Source of the DNA: an uncultured Oscillospiraceae bacterium | Lineage (GTDB): Bacteria; Bacillota; Clostridia; Oscillospirales; Oscillospiraceae | DNA: 34,684 nucleotides | Assembly: GCA_944385465.1 (NCBI GenBank) | Contig: CALWXH010000017.1 | Span: forward strand, 1-34,684 | Reading direction: 5' to 3' | Part shown: positions 15,496-23,290 of the stretch, piece after piece | Layout of the letters: every line of letters begins with the position of its first letter | Numbering within the stretch: the stretch's first letter is position 1 | Program-made: the position numbers and the translations under genes | The notes under the pieces: model-generated | What the model was told of the DNA's origin: nothing | The model's database searches: none | What the model saw: the letters and a program-made list of their open reading frames with translations, nothing else

Positions 15496-16614
15496 ATGCT
15501 GCAATTTGACGAATACAAGGTAAAGCTGAACAATCTGAAGCCCGAACTGGAGCGGCTGGGCCAATCCCTGGACCTGGAGAGCGCCGAGCGGGAGCTGGAC
15601 ATGCTCCACGCTGAGTCCGCCTCCGAGGGGTTCTGGAACAACGTGGAGAAGGCCCAGAAGGTCCAGCAGCGCATCAGCCAGCTGGAGGGCAAGGTCAACG
15701 CCCAAAAGAAGCGTCTGTCCAGCTGGGAGGACCTGATGGTGCTGTGCGAGATGGGCAACGAGGAGGAGGACGCCTCCCTGGTGCCCGAGGTGGAGCAGGG
15801 CTATGAGGCCCTGGTGCAGGATATGGAGTCCGCCCGGCTGGAGACCCTGCTCAGCGGGGAGTATGACGACAACCCCGCCATCGTCTCCCTGCAGGCCGGG
15901 GCCGGCGGCACCGAGGCCCAGGACTGGGCCCAGATGCTCTACCGCATGTACACCCGCTGGGCGGAGCGCCACGGCCTGACCTACACCATCCTGGACTATC
16001 AGGACGGGGACGAGGCGGGCATCAAGTCCGCCGCCATCCGCATCGAGGGCCCCCATGCCTACGGCTATCTGAAGAGCGAGCACGGCGTGCACCGGCTGGT
16101 GCGGGTCTCCCCCTTTGACGCCAACGCCCGGCGGCAGACCTCCTTCGCCGCGGTGGAGGTCACCCCCGAGATCGACGACAGCGTGGAGGTGGACATCCGC
16201 CCCGAGGACGTCGAGATGCAGGTGTTCCGCTCCTCCGGCGCCGGCGGCCAGCACATCAACAAGACCTCTTCCGCCGTGCGGCTGATCCACAAGCCCACGG
16301 GCATCGTGGTGGCCTGCCAGACCGAGCGCTCCCAGTTCCAGAACCGGGAGACCTGTATGAAGATGCTGCGCTCCAAGCTCATCCAGATCAAGGAGCAGGA
16401 GCACCTGGACAAGATCTCCGACATCAAGGGCACCCAGCTGAAAATCGAATGGGGCAGCCAGATCCGCTCTTACGTGTTCATGCCCTACCAGCTGGTGAAG
16501 GACAACCGCACCGGGTATGAGACCTCCAACGTCAACGGCGTCATGGACGGCGACCTGGATGGATTCATCAACGCCTACCTCACCGCCGCCGCCACCGGCA
16601 ACTGGGCCAAATAA
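15496..16614 (+). CDS. prfB: Peptide chain release factor 2
   Basis: 372 residues, full length. Stop-codon recognition tripeptide SPF in VRVSPFDANAR, and the catalytic GGQ in SGAGGQHINKTSSAVRL. The N-terminal helical domain contains LGQSLDLESAERELD, where many bacteria carry the in-frame UGA of the autoregulatory +1 frameshift; here the codons read TCC CTG GAC CTG without interruption, so that control is absent. RF2 releases peptides at UGA and UAA. The ATG at 15496 follows AAAAGG; an ATG at 15486 is out of frame. Single-gene unit with its own promoter and a hairpin at 16619-16654. Confidence 0.97.
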   Translation: MLQFDEYKVKLNNLKPELERLGQSLDLESAERELDMLHAESASEGFWNNVEKAQKVQQRISQLEGKVNAQKKRLSSWEDLMVLCEMGNEEEDASLVPEVEQGYEALVQDMESARLETLLSGEYDDNPAIVSLQAGAGGTEAQDWAQMLYRMYTRWAERHGLTYTILDYQDGDEAGIKSAAIRIEGPHAYGYLKSEHGVHRLVRVSPFDANARRQTSFAAVEVTPEIDDSVEVDIRPEDVEMQVFRSSGAGGQHINKTSSAVRLIHKPTGIVVACQTERSQFQNRETCMKMLRSKLIQIKEQEHLDKISDIKGTQLKIEWGSQIRSYVFMPYQLVKDNRTGYETSNVNGVMDGDLDGFINAYLTAAATGNWAK

Positions 16615-16618
16615 CCGC

Positions 16619-16660
16619 AACAGGCTTCCCGCCTTTCAGGCTGGGAGGCCTGTTTCTATT
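16619..16660 (+). terminator. Terminator after prfB
   Basis: 12-bp stem with one G-T pair (16619-16630 with 16643-16654), followed by TCTATTCT. Moderate T-tract. Confidence 0.65.
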
Positions 16661-16673
16661 CTGCCCAATTATC

Positions 16674-16701
16674 TTGTATTTTTCTTCCGGACTGATATAA
16701 T
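16674..16701 (+). promoter_or_regulatory. Promoter of the 5'-nucleotidase gene
   Basis: TTGTAT (16674-16679), 16-base spacer, perfect TATAAT (16696-16701) with an extended TGA just before it. The promoter is intact although the coding sequence behind it is damaged. Confidence 0.7.
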
Positions 16702-16770
16702 GATTCTTGTGGCGGGCCGGTCTGTGTCCTTGCCTGCCCCGCCTGTTTTTTCATCTGAGAAAGGTGGGTT

Positions 16771-18947
16771 TTAAACAAAAAGAAACTGTTCCCCCTGCTG
16801 CTGACGCTGGCCATGGCCTTCAGCCTGGCCGTGCCTGTATACGCGGCAGATGCCCCGCAGGACAGCATCGTGGTCCTCTTCACCAACGATGTGCACTGTA
16901 CCGCGGACGACGGCGCCTCCTATGCCGCCATTGCCGGCTATAAAGCCGAAATGGAGGCCGCCTATGGCGCGGACAACGTCACCCTGGTGGACAACGGCGA
17001 GGCCATCCAGGGCGGTCTGCTGGGCACCCTGTCTGACGGCAGCTGGATCGTGGACATCATGAACGAAGTGGGCTATGACCTGGCCATTCCCAGCAACCAC
17101 GAGTTTGATTTCGATGTGGAGACCTTCCTGGACATCGTCAACAACCAGGCGGAGTACCCCTACCTGAGCTGCAATTTCATGGATCTGGCCACCGATGAGC
17201 CGGTGCTGGATGCCTATCAGATCGTTACCTACGGAGACGTCTGCGTGACCTACGTGGGCATCCCCACCCCCGCCACCCTCTCCCCCGCCCACTTCCAGGA
17301 CGGGAACGGGAACTACATCTACGGCTTCTGCGAGGGGGATCAGGGACAGAACCTCTACGATCAGGTGCAGGATACCGTGGACGCCGCCCGGGCCGAGGGG
17401 GCGGACTATGTGTGGTGGCCCTGGCCCATCTGGGCGTGGACCCCTCCACCTCCCCCTATATGTCCACCGAGGTGATCGCCAACACCACCGGCATCGATGT
17501 GGTGCTGGACGGCCACTCCCACACGGTGGTCCCCTCCCAGACTGTGGAGAACGCCGAAGGGGAAGACGTCCCCCTGGCCCAAACCGGCACCAAGTCCGAG
17601 TCCATCGGCAAGCTGGTCATCACCGCTGACGGCGCCATGACCACCGAGCTGGTGTCTCTGGCGGACATGGACACCACCACCCCGAGTTACACTGCCACCA
17701 TGAAATTCATTGAGGGCATTCAGGAGCAGTACCTGGGGATGGCCGCCGAGGTGGTGGGCACCAGCGAGGTGGACCTGACCGTCAACGATCCCGACACCGG
17801 TGAGCGGGCGGTGCGCTCCACCGAGACCAACCTGGGCGACTTCTGCGCCGACGCCTACCGCATCATGCTGGGCGCCGACATCGGCCTTGTCAACGGCGGC
17901 GTCCGGGCCGACATCCCCGCCGGCGATGTCACTTACGGGGACATCATCGATGTCCACCCCTACGGCAATCTGATGTGCGTGGCGCAGGTCACTGGCCAGC
18001 AGATCATTGACGCGCTGGAAATGGGGGCCATGTATGTTGGAGAAGGTGAGAACGGCAGCTTCCTCCAGGTGTCCGGCCTGAAGTACACCATCAACACCGC
18101 CATCCAGATCAGCGTGGAGCTGGACGAGGCCGGAAGCTTCGCCGGAGTCACCGACGGCTACGCCTACCGGGTGTCCGACGTGCAGGTGCTGGACAGCGAA
18201 ACCGGGGAATACGTCCCCATGGACCCTGAGGCCACCTACACTGTGGCCTCCCACAACTACATGCTCAAGGAAGCCGGCAGCGGCATGACCATGTTTGGCA
18301 AAGACAAGGTTACCCTCCTGCAGGACGAGGTCATGGTGGACAGCGAGATCCTGATCCGCTACCTTCAGGAGGAGCTGAACGGCGTGGTGGGCGAGGAATA
18401 TGCCGATCCCTGCGGCCAGGGCCGGATCACCATCGTAACCGGGCCCGCCGAGGATCTGTACGCCGACGTGACCGAGGCCGATTGGTACTATGGCGCCGTG
18501 GAATACGTCACCGAAAACGGCATCATGATCGGCGTGGGCGACAACCGCTTTGACCCCGCCGGAGACACCACCCGGGGCGCCCTTGCCACCATGCTGGCCC
18601 GTTTTGACGGCCAGGAGCTGCCCCAGACCGACCCCTGGTATCAGGCCGGCATGGACTGGGCCGTGGAGGCAGGTGTGTCCGACGGCACCATGCCCGACCA
18701 GGCCGTCACCTGTGTCCAGGCGGTCACCATGATGTGGCGTCTGGTGGGCGAACCCGAGGTGGAGGCCGACCTGTCCGGTTACACCGACACCGCCGAGATC
18801 CCCTCCTGGGGCCGGCAGGCCGTGGAGTGGGCGGTGGCTTCCGGCATCATGCAGGGCAGCGATCATCAGCTCACCCCTACAGATCCTGCCACCCGGGCAG
18901 AGATTGCCCAGCTTATGATGAAGTTCTGTCAGAGTGTCCAGGGCTAA
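16771..18947 (+). pseudogene. Broken surface 5'-nucleotidase/metallophosphatase with SLH repeats
   Basis: Reads as one secreted enzyme of about 725 residues split by two lesions. A signal peptide (NKKKLFPLLLTLAMAFSLA-VPVYA) is preceded at the proper distance from AAAGGTGGG (16760-16768) by TTA at 16771, not a start codon; the first in-frame ATG is 16813, inside the signal peptide. The first frame (to 17475) has the metallophosphoesterase motifs FTNDVHC, VDNGEAIQGG and SNHEFD. At 17410-17415 the frame shifts by -1 (or +2, an extra TG), and the second frame (17412-18947) resumes with VALAHLG, DGHSHT, the 5'-nucleotidase C domain (NGGVRADIPAGDVTYGDI) and three SLH-like repeats from about 18450. 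The family hydrolyses nucleotides at the cell surface. Either a decaying gene or two assembly errors. Confidence 0.75.
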
Positions 18948-18964
18948 GTTTGCCCTGGCTGCGC

Positions 18965-19010
18965 GCGTCCACGCGCCGGGCCGGTATCTCGGCCCGGCGC
19001 GTGGACGTTT
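18965..19010 (+). terminator. Long GC-rich hairpin after the nucleotidase gene
   Basis: Perfect 18-bp stem (18966-18983 with 18990-19007), 6-base loop, weak tail TTTGTCCTGT. Probable terminator. Confidence 0.65.
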
Positions 19011-19050
19011 GTCCTGTCCGCGGTTTTGTCTTCATGCCTACTTTTTGTTA

Positions 19051-19079
19051 TTTACAGGGCTTTCTCAACGTGATACACT
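19051..19079 (+). promoter_or_regulatory. Promoter of the zinc-ribbon membrane protein gene
   Basis: TTTACA (19051-19056), 17-base spacer, TACACT (19074-19079) with extended TGA. About 49 bases before the start codon. Confidence 0.7.
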
Positions 19080-19127
19080 TTTGCTATGGTTCACAACCTC
19101 ATTTTTACGCAAGAGGAGGATGCTACA

Positions 19128-20111
19128 ATGCCATATTGCGTACACTGCGGCGCCTATCTGGAAGAGGGGCAGCGCTGTACCTGCGCCGGCGCTCTGGCCG
19201 AGCAGGAGTCCGCCGCCCCCGCCGATCCGGAGTTCATTCCCCTGGAGCAGTCTGCCGGCACGCCGGAAGCGCCCGATTCTAATCCGCAGCAGCCCGCGCC
19301 CAGCCCCGCCCCTGACGCCGGCCCCCAGCCAGATCAGCAGGCGCCCCAACCGGAACCGGACTCCCCCTCCGGCCCGGAGCCGGATGCACCCAGCCCCGAT
19401 CCCGGCGGGCACACCTCCGGTCCCACCTGGACCACCCAGTCCGGGACAGGCCCCTCCGCCCAGCCGCCCCGGCCCTCTCCGGTGTCCATCGCGCTGAAGA
19501 ACCTGCGTCCTTTCCTGAAGGCCTATTGGCGCAGCCCGGCCCAGGCCACCCGCTCCGCCGTGGAGCAGCAGGACTGGGCCATAGCCCTGGTGCTGAGCGT
19601 CATCCAGTGTCTGGCCGCCATTCTGGCTGTGCTGTCCGTGCTGATCCGGCTCAATCGGGCCATTGCCTCCCTCTTTGGCTATCTGGGCTCTCTGATGAGC
19701 TATGTCGGCATGGGCGGCGGATATTTCCCGGCGGTTTCCCCCGCCCTGTGCATCCCCATGGGTCTGCTGGGCACGGTGCTGGGCATCGTGCTGATGGCGG
19801 CGATGCTCCTTGTCCTGACCCTGCTGATGAAGTCCAAAACCACCTTCCCCACCGCCTTCATCGCCTGCGGCGTCAACACCATTCCCGTCACCGCCGTATT
19901 GCTGCTTGCCTTTCTTCTGGGCCTGTTCTCCATCGGTCTGGGCCTGGGCCTGCTGGTCATGGTGCTGCCGGTCTTTGCCGCCTCCGGTCTCATCTCCGCC
20001 CGGCAGCTGTGCCCGGAGACGGACAGCGGGAAGTTCTGGCTGTGCTATCTGGTGGGGGTCATCCTGGTGGCCGCCATCACCTGGCTTCTCCTGTCCGCTC
20101 TGTTCTTCTAA
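19128..20111 (+). CDS. Zinc-ribbon membrane protein with Pro-rich linker
   Basis: 327 residues from the ATG at 19128, preceded by AAGAGGAGGA at 19111-19120; an earlier ATG at 19086 lacks such a site. The N-terminus YCVHCGAYLEEGQRCTC carries four cysteines in a short zinc-ribbon pattern. Residues about 25-115 are rich in Pro, Ala, Gln and Asp and look disordered. From about residue 150 there are four to five hydrophobic segments ending in ITWLLLSALFF, resembling Yip1/DUF-type integral membrane domains. Function unknown; such proteins are common in Clostridia. It has its own promoter and is followed by a hairpin and the promoter of the DUF975 gene. Confidence 0.75.
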   Translation: MPYCVHCGAYLEEGQRCTCAGALAEQESAAPADPEFIPLEQSAGTPEAPDSNPQQPAPSPAPDAGPQPDQQAPQPEPDSPSGPEPDAPSPDPGGHTSGPTWTTQSGTGPSAQPPRPSPVSIALKNLRPFLKAYWRSPAQATRSAVEQQDWAIALVLSVIQCLAAILAVLSVLIRLNRAIASLFGYLGSLMSYVGMGGGYFPAVSPALCIPMGLLGTVLGIVLMAAMLLVLTLLMKSKTTFPTAFIACGVNTIPVTAVLLLAFLLGLFSIGLGLGLLVMVLPVFAASGLISARQLCPETDSGKFWLCYLVGVILVAAITWLLLSALFF

Positions 20112-20147
20112 ACCGCGTCAGGGGCAGTTGCCTACATGGCGCTATCC

Positions 20148-20190
20148 TCGCACAGCCGGTCCGCACTTTGGCCGGCTGTGCGACCATTCT
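20148..20190 (+). terminator. Hairpin after the zinc-ribbon gene
   Basis: Perfect 12-bp stem (20148-20159 with 20172-20183), 12-base loop, weak tail CCATTCTT. Probably a terminator of moderate strength. Confidence 0.5.
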
Positions 20191-20218
20191 TGCAAGCAAA
20201 AATACTTTCTGCTATACT
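20190..20218 (+). promoter_or_regulatory. Promoter of the DUF975-CmpB gene
   Basis: TTGCAA (20190-20195), 17-base spacer, TATACT (20213-20218). It excludes the ATG at 20136 as start. Confidence 0.7.
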
Positions 20219-20267
20219 TTTTAAGAAATGCGGCGGGAGATCCCCGCCAGGAGAATTGAGGGAGTTT

Positions 20268-22067
20268 ATGGAATCGATGACACGTAAGGAGCTCAAACGC
20301 CAGGGCCGGAAGGCCCTGAAGCGCCACTATCTGCTGATTGTGGCGGCCTGCCTGGTGGCGGCGCTGCTCTCGGTGGAATTTCAGAGCAGTCTGAGCGCGG
20401 TACAGGCCCAGAATCCCGCTGCCGCCGCGGAAGAGGCCAGCTGGCAGCGCTGGAACATCAACCTGGGAGACGTCCTGGATCGTCTCCTGCCGGACATTGC
20501 GGAGGACAACCCGGTTTTCGGCCACACCCAGGGCGTGCTGGCCAGCCTGGTGAATATGCTGAGCAGCGGCTCTATTTTTGTCACCCTTGCCGCGGCTGTG
20601 GGCTCAGTTCTGGGCTCGGCCAACGCAGGCATCCTGCTGCTGATTCTGGGCGGCGCGCTGCTGCTCTTCCTGTTCTGGTTCTTCCTTCAGAATGTCTATC
20701 CCGTGCTGCTGCGCCGGGCCATTCTGGAGGGACGCACCTATGAGCGGGTGCCGCTGCAGCGCTTCCTCTACCTGATGCGGGTGAAAAAGTGGGCGCGGGT
20801 GGCCTGGGCCATGTTTGTCAAGTTCGTGTTTCTCTCCCTGTGGTCCATCACCGTGGTGGGCGGGGTGATCAAACGCTACTCCTACTACCTGGTGCCCTAT
20901 ATCCTGGCAGAGAACCCCTCCCTCACCGCCCGCCAGGCCATCACCCTCTCCCGGCGGATGATGCAGGGGCACAAGTGGGAGTGTTTCCTCTTTGAAGTGT
21001 CCTTCGTGGGCTGGTTCGCCCTGGGCGCATTGAGCCTCGGCCTGGTCAACCTGTTCTACACCAACCCCTACCGGGCGGCCGCCTTTGCCGAGTACTATGC
21101 CGCCCTGCGCGCCCAGGCCAAAGAGTCCGGCCTGCCCGGAGCAGAGGCCCTGAACGACGATTATCTGTACTGCCGCGCGGACGACGCCACCCTCCGGCAA
21201 CGGTATGCCGACGTGGCCGCCATTCTGGAGCACCCCGAGGTGGAGGTGGACGTCCCCACCGGTTTCCGCGCCTTCCTCGCCAAGTGGTTCGGCCTGGTGA
21301 TCTTCCCCTCCAAACAGGAAAAGGCCTATGAGCAGGATCAGGCCCGCCGCCGGGCTGTTCAAGACCTGGCCGCCGGGTTCCATGGGGAGGCCTACCCCTC
21401 CCGGCTCTTCCCCATTCCCGAACAGAGCAAGCGCAAGCTGCCCGACGCGCTGAACTTTGTCCGGCACTATTCCATCTGGTCCATCCTGACGCTGTTTTTC
21501 AGCCTGTCCTTTGTGGGCTGGCTGTGGGAGGTGTCCCTCTGCCTGGTGACTGAGGGCATCTTCGCCAACCGGGGCTCCCTCCACGGCCCCTGGATTCCCA
21601 TCTACGGCTCCGGAGCGGTGCTCATCCTGCTGCTGCTCAACCGTCTGCGCAAGCGCCCGGTGATTCATTTCCTGGCCTCCATCGTGCTGTGCGGCGCACT
21701 GGAATACACCTCTTCCCTGGTGATGGAGATCCTCTCCGGCGGTACACGCTGGTGGGACTACAGCGGCTACTTCCTCAATCTCAACGGCCGGATCTGCGCC
21801 GAGGGCCTGCTGGTGTTCGGCGTGGCGGGCGCCATTGTGGTCTATGTGCTGGCCCCCCTGGTGGACAACCTGGTCCAGCGCATCGACGGCAAGGCGGGCC
21901 GGACGGTATGTCTGGCGGTGTCCGTGGTCTTTGTGGCCGACGTGGTGTACTCCCAGTTTGTCCCCAACACCGGCAAGGGCATCACCGGAGAGGCGCCCCC
22001 CGCCATCTCCATGCCGGCGGATTCCTCTGGCCCGGAGGAAACGCTTCTCACAAGACTGGAGCTGTAA
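20268..22067 (+). CDS. DUF975 - CmpB (putative ABC-transporter type IV) fusion membrane protein
   Basis: 599 residues from the ATG at 20268 (GAGGGAG just upstream); an alternative ATG is at 20277. Residues 1-280 match DUF975: the MTRKELKRQGRKALKRHY start, an N-terminal helix, further helices, and the VPYILAENPSLTARQAITLSRRMMQGHKWECF signature (in two adjoining parts). A soluble stretch follows (about 280-400). Residues about 400-575 match the CmpB domain of PF06541, with GWLWEVSLC, NRGSLHGPWIPIYGSG, LEYTSSLVMEI and WWDYSGYFLNLNGRIC. Both domains are usually separate integral membrane proteins of unknown function; DUF975 proteins are widespread in Firmicutes. A shared role with the zinc-ribbon membrane protein just upstream is possible but unproven. 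Confidence 0.85.
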   Translation: MESMTRKELKRQGRKALKRHYLLIVAACLVAALLSVEFQSSLSAVQAQNPAAAAEEASWQRWNINLGDVLDRLLPDIAEDNPVFGHTQGVLASLVNMLSSGSIFVTLAAAVGSVLGSANAGILLLILGGALLLFLFWFFLQNVYPVLLRRAILEGRTYERVPLQRFLYLMRVKKWARVAWAMFVKFVFLSLWSITVVGGVIKRYSYYLVPYILAENPSLTARQAITLSRRMMQGHKWECFLFEVSFVGWFALGALSLGLVNLFYTNPYRAAAFAEYYAALRAQAKESGLPGAEALNDDYLYCRADDATLRQRYADVAAILEHPEVEVDVPTGFRAFLAKWFGLVIFPSKQEKAYEQDQARRRAVQDLAAGFHGEAYPSRLFPIPEQSKRKLPDALNFVRHYSIWSILTLFFSLSFVGWLWEVSLCLVTEGIFANRGSLHGPWIPIYGSGAVLILLLLNRLRKRPVIHFLASIVLCGALEYTSSLVMEILSGGTRWWDYSGYFLNLNGRICAEGLLVFGVAGAIVVYVLAPLVDNLVQRIDGKAGRTVCLAVSVVFVADVVYSQFVPNTGKGITGEAPPAISMPADSSGPEETLLTRLEL

Positions 22068-22071
22068 ACGC

Positions 22072-22109
22072 AACAGGCTCCCGGCCAAAAAGCCGGGAGC
22101 CTGTTTTTC
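22072..22109 (+). terminator. Strong terminator after the DUF975-CmpB gene
   Basis: Perfect 14-bp stem (22072-22085 with 22092-22105), loop CAAAAA, T-run to 22108. It faces the minus-strand chrA gene end. Confidence 0.88.
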
Positions 22110-22136
22110 CGCCCCGGAATCCCGGGGCTCTTTTCA

Positions 22137-22700
22137 TTACATCTGGAGTACGACGCCCACCACCGCCGACAGGGCAATGAAACAGATGGGGTGGAGCTTT
22201 TTCAGCGGGGTATACTGGATGAGGATAAAAATGGCCACCGCCAGAATCATCGCCACCCAGTTCACGCCCACCGGGATCCCCTCCGCCCCGGTGCTGATGA
22301 GAGCGATCTCCGCCACCTGGAGCAGGGCGGCGGTGATCAGGGCCACCGAGGCCGCCCGCAGGCCGTAGAACACGCCGTCCACCACCTTGGACTGGCGGAA
22401 CCGCTGGAGGAACTTGGCAATGATCAGGATGATGATGATGGAGGGGCACACCAGCCCCAGGGTGGCAACCACCCCGCCGGGGATGCCGCCGGTGGTGAAG
22501 CCCACATAGGTGGCGGTGTTCACCCCCATGGGGCCGGGGGTGGACTCGGAGATGGCGATCATATCCGCCAGCTGGCCGGAGGTAAACCAGCCGGTGCGCT
22601 CCCCCAGCTCGGTGAGGAAGGGAATGGTGGCCATTCCTCCGCCGATGGAGAACAGCCCCACCTTGAAAAACTCCCAGAACAGGCGCAGATAGAGGATCAT
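22137..22700 (-). CDS. ChrA-type transporter, half-size subunit 2
   Basis: 187 residues with the chromate-transporter half-domain: FFKVGLFSIGGGMATIPFL, ISESTPGPMGVNTATYVGF, GGVVATLGLVCPSIIIILI, and several membrane helices. Its start at 22700 overlaps the stop of the upstream half-size gene by 4 bases, so the two are made together, as expected for heterodimeric short ChrA pairs (like YwrA/YwrB). Annotated ChrA proteins export chromate, but short pairs in anaerobes often have no tested substrate, so a different anion is possible. The last gene of the nadE-chrA-chrA operon on the minus strand. Confidence 0.9.
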   Translation of the reverse strand: MILYLRLFWEFFKVGLFSIGGGMATIPFLTELGERTGWFTSGQLADMIAISESTPGPMGVNTATYVGFTTGGIPGGVVATLGLVCPSIIIILIIAKFLQRFRQSKVVDGVFYGLRAASVALITAALLQVAEIALISTGAEGIPVGVNWVAMILAVAIFILIQYTPLKKLHPICFIALSAVVGVVLQM

Positions 22701-23290
22701 CGCTCATGCCCTCCCTTCCACAGGCGCACACACAGCCCGGCCGCGCCGGAGAGAATCACCAGCGCCACCGGGGAGAGCACATAGCCCAGAACGGCCCCCA
22801 GCACTCCGATGGGCATGGGGACAAAGGCGCTGACGGCGGACAGGGCCAGCACCACGATGTAAATCACCCGGGTGGGCCAGTCGGTCACCGCCCCGCGGAA
22901 CAGCTTGATCACGCTGGAGAGGATGAGGGCCACCACGCCGGCCCGCACCCCGTTGAAGGCGTGGATCACCCACTGGATGTGCATGAAATTGCTCAGAAAG
23001 GCGGCAATCACCAAAATGATGACGATAGAGGGAAAGACCAGCCCCAACGTGGCCACAATGCCGCCCACAATGCCGGCCTGGCTGTTTCCCACAAAGGTGG
23101 CGGTGTTCACCGCAATGATCCCCGGCGTACACTGGCCCACTGCGTAGTAGTCGGACAGCTGCGCCTCCGTGGCCCAGCCCTTGTTTTCCACCAGCTCCCG
23201 CTGGAGGATGGGCAGCATGGCATAGCCCCCGCCGAAGGTGCACACGCCGATCCGGGCAAAGGTCAGGAACAAATCCACAAGTTTATGCAT
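22697..23290 (-). CDS. ChrA-type transporter, half-size subunit 1
   Basis: 197 residues, the partner half-domain: FARIGVCTFGGGYAMLPIL, AVGQCTPGIIAVNTATFVGN, GGIVATLGLVFPSIVIILV. It is homologous to the next gene but clearly diverged, as in two-gene ChrA systems where the halves insert with opposite topology. Its start at 23290 overlaps the nadE stop by 8 bases, giving translational coupling. Why a transporter pair should be coupled to NAD synthetase is not clear; nothing in the sequence names the substrate. Confidence 0.9.
   Translation of the reverse strand: MHKLVDLFLTFARIGVCTFGGGYAMLPILQRELVENKGWATEAQLSDYYAVGQCTPGIIAVNTATFVGNSQAGIVGGIVATLGLVFPSIVIILVIAAFLSNFMHIQWVIHAFNGVRAGVVALILSSVIKLFRGAVTDWPTRVIYIVVLALSAVSAFVPMPIGVLGAVLGYVLSPVALVILSGAAGLCVRLWKGGHER

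Noticed and set aside
15496..15600. Programmed +1 frameshift in prfB
   Set aside because: The reading frame is continuous and contains no TGA in the expected place.
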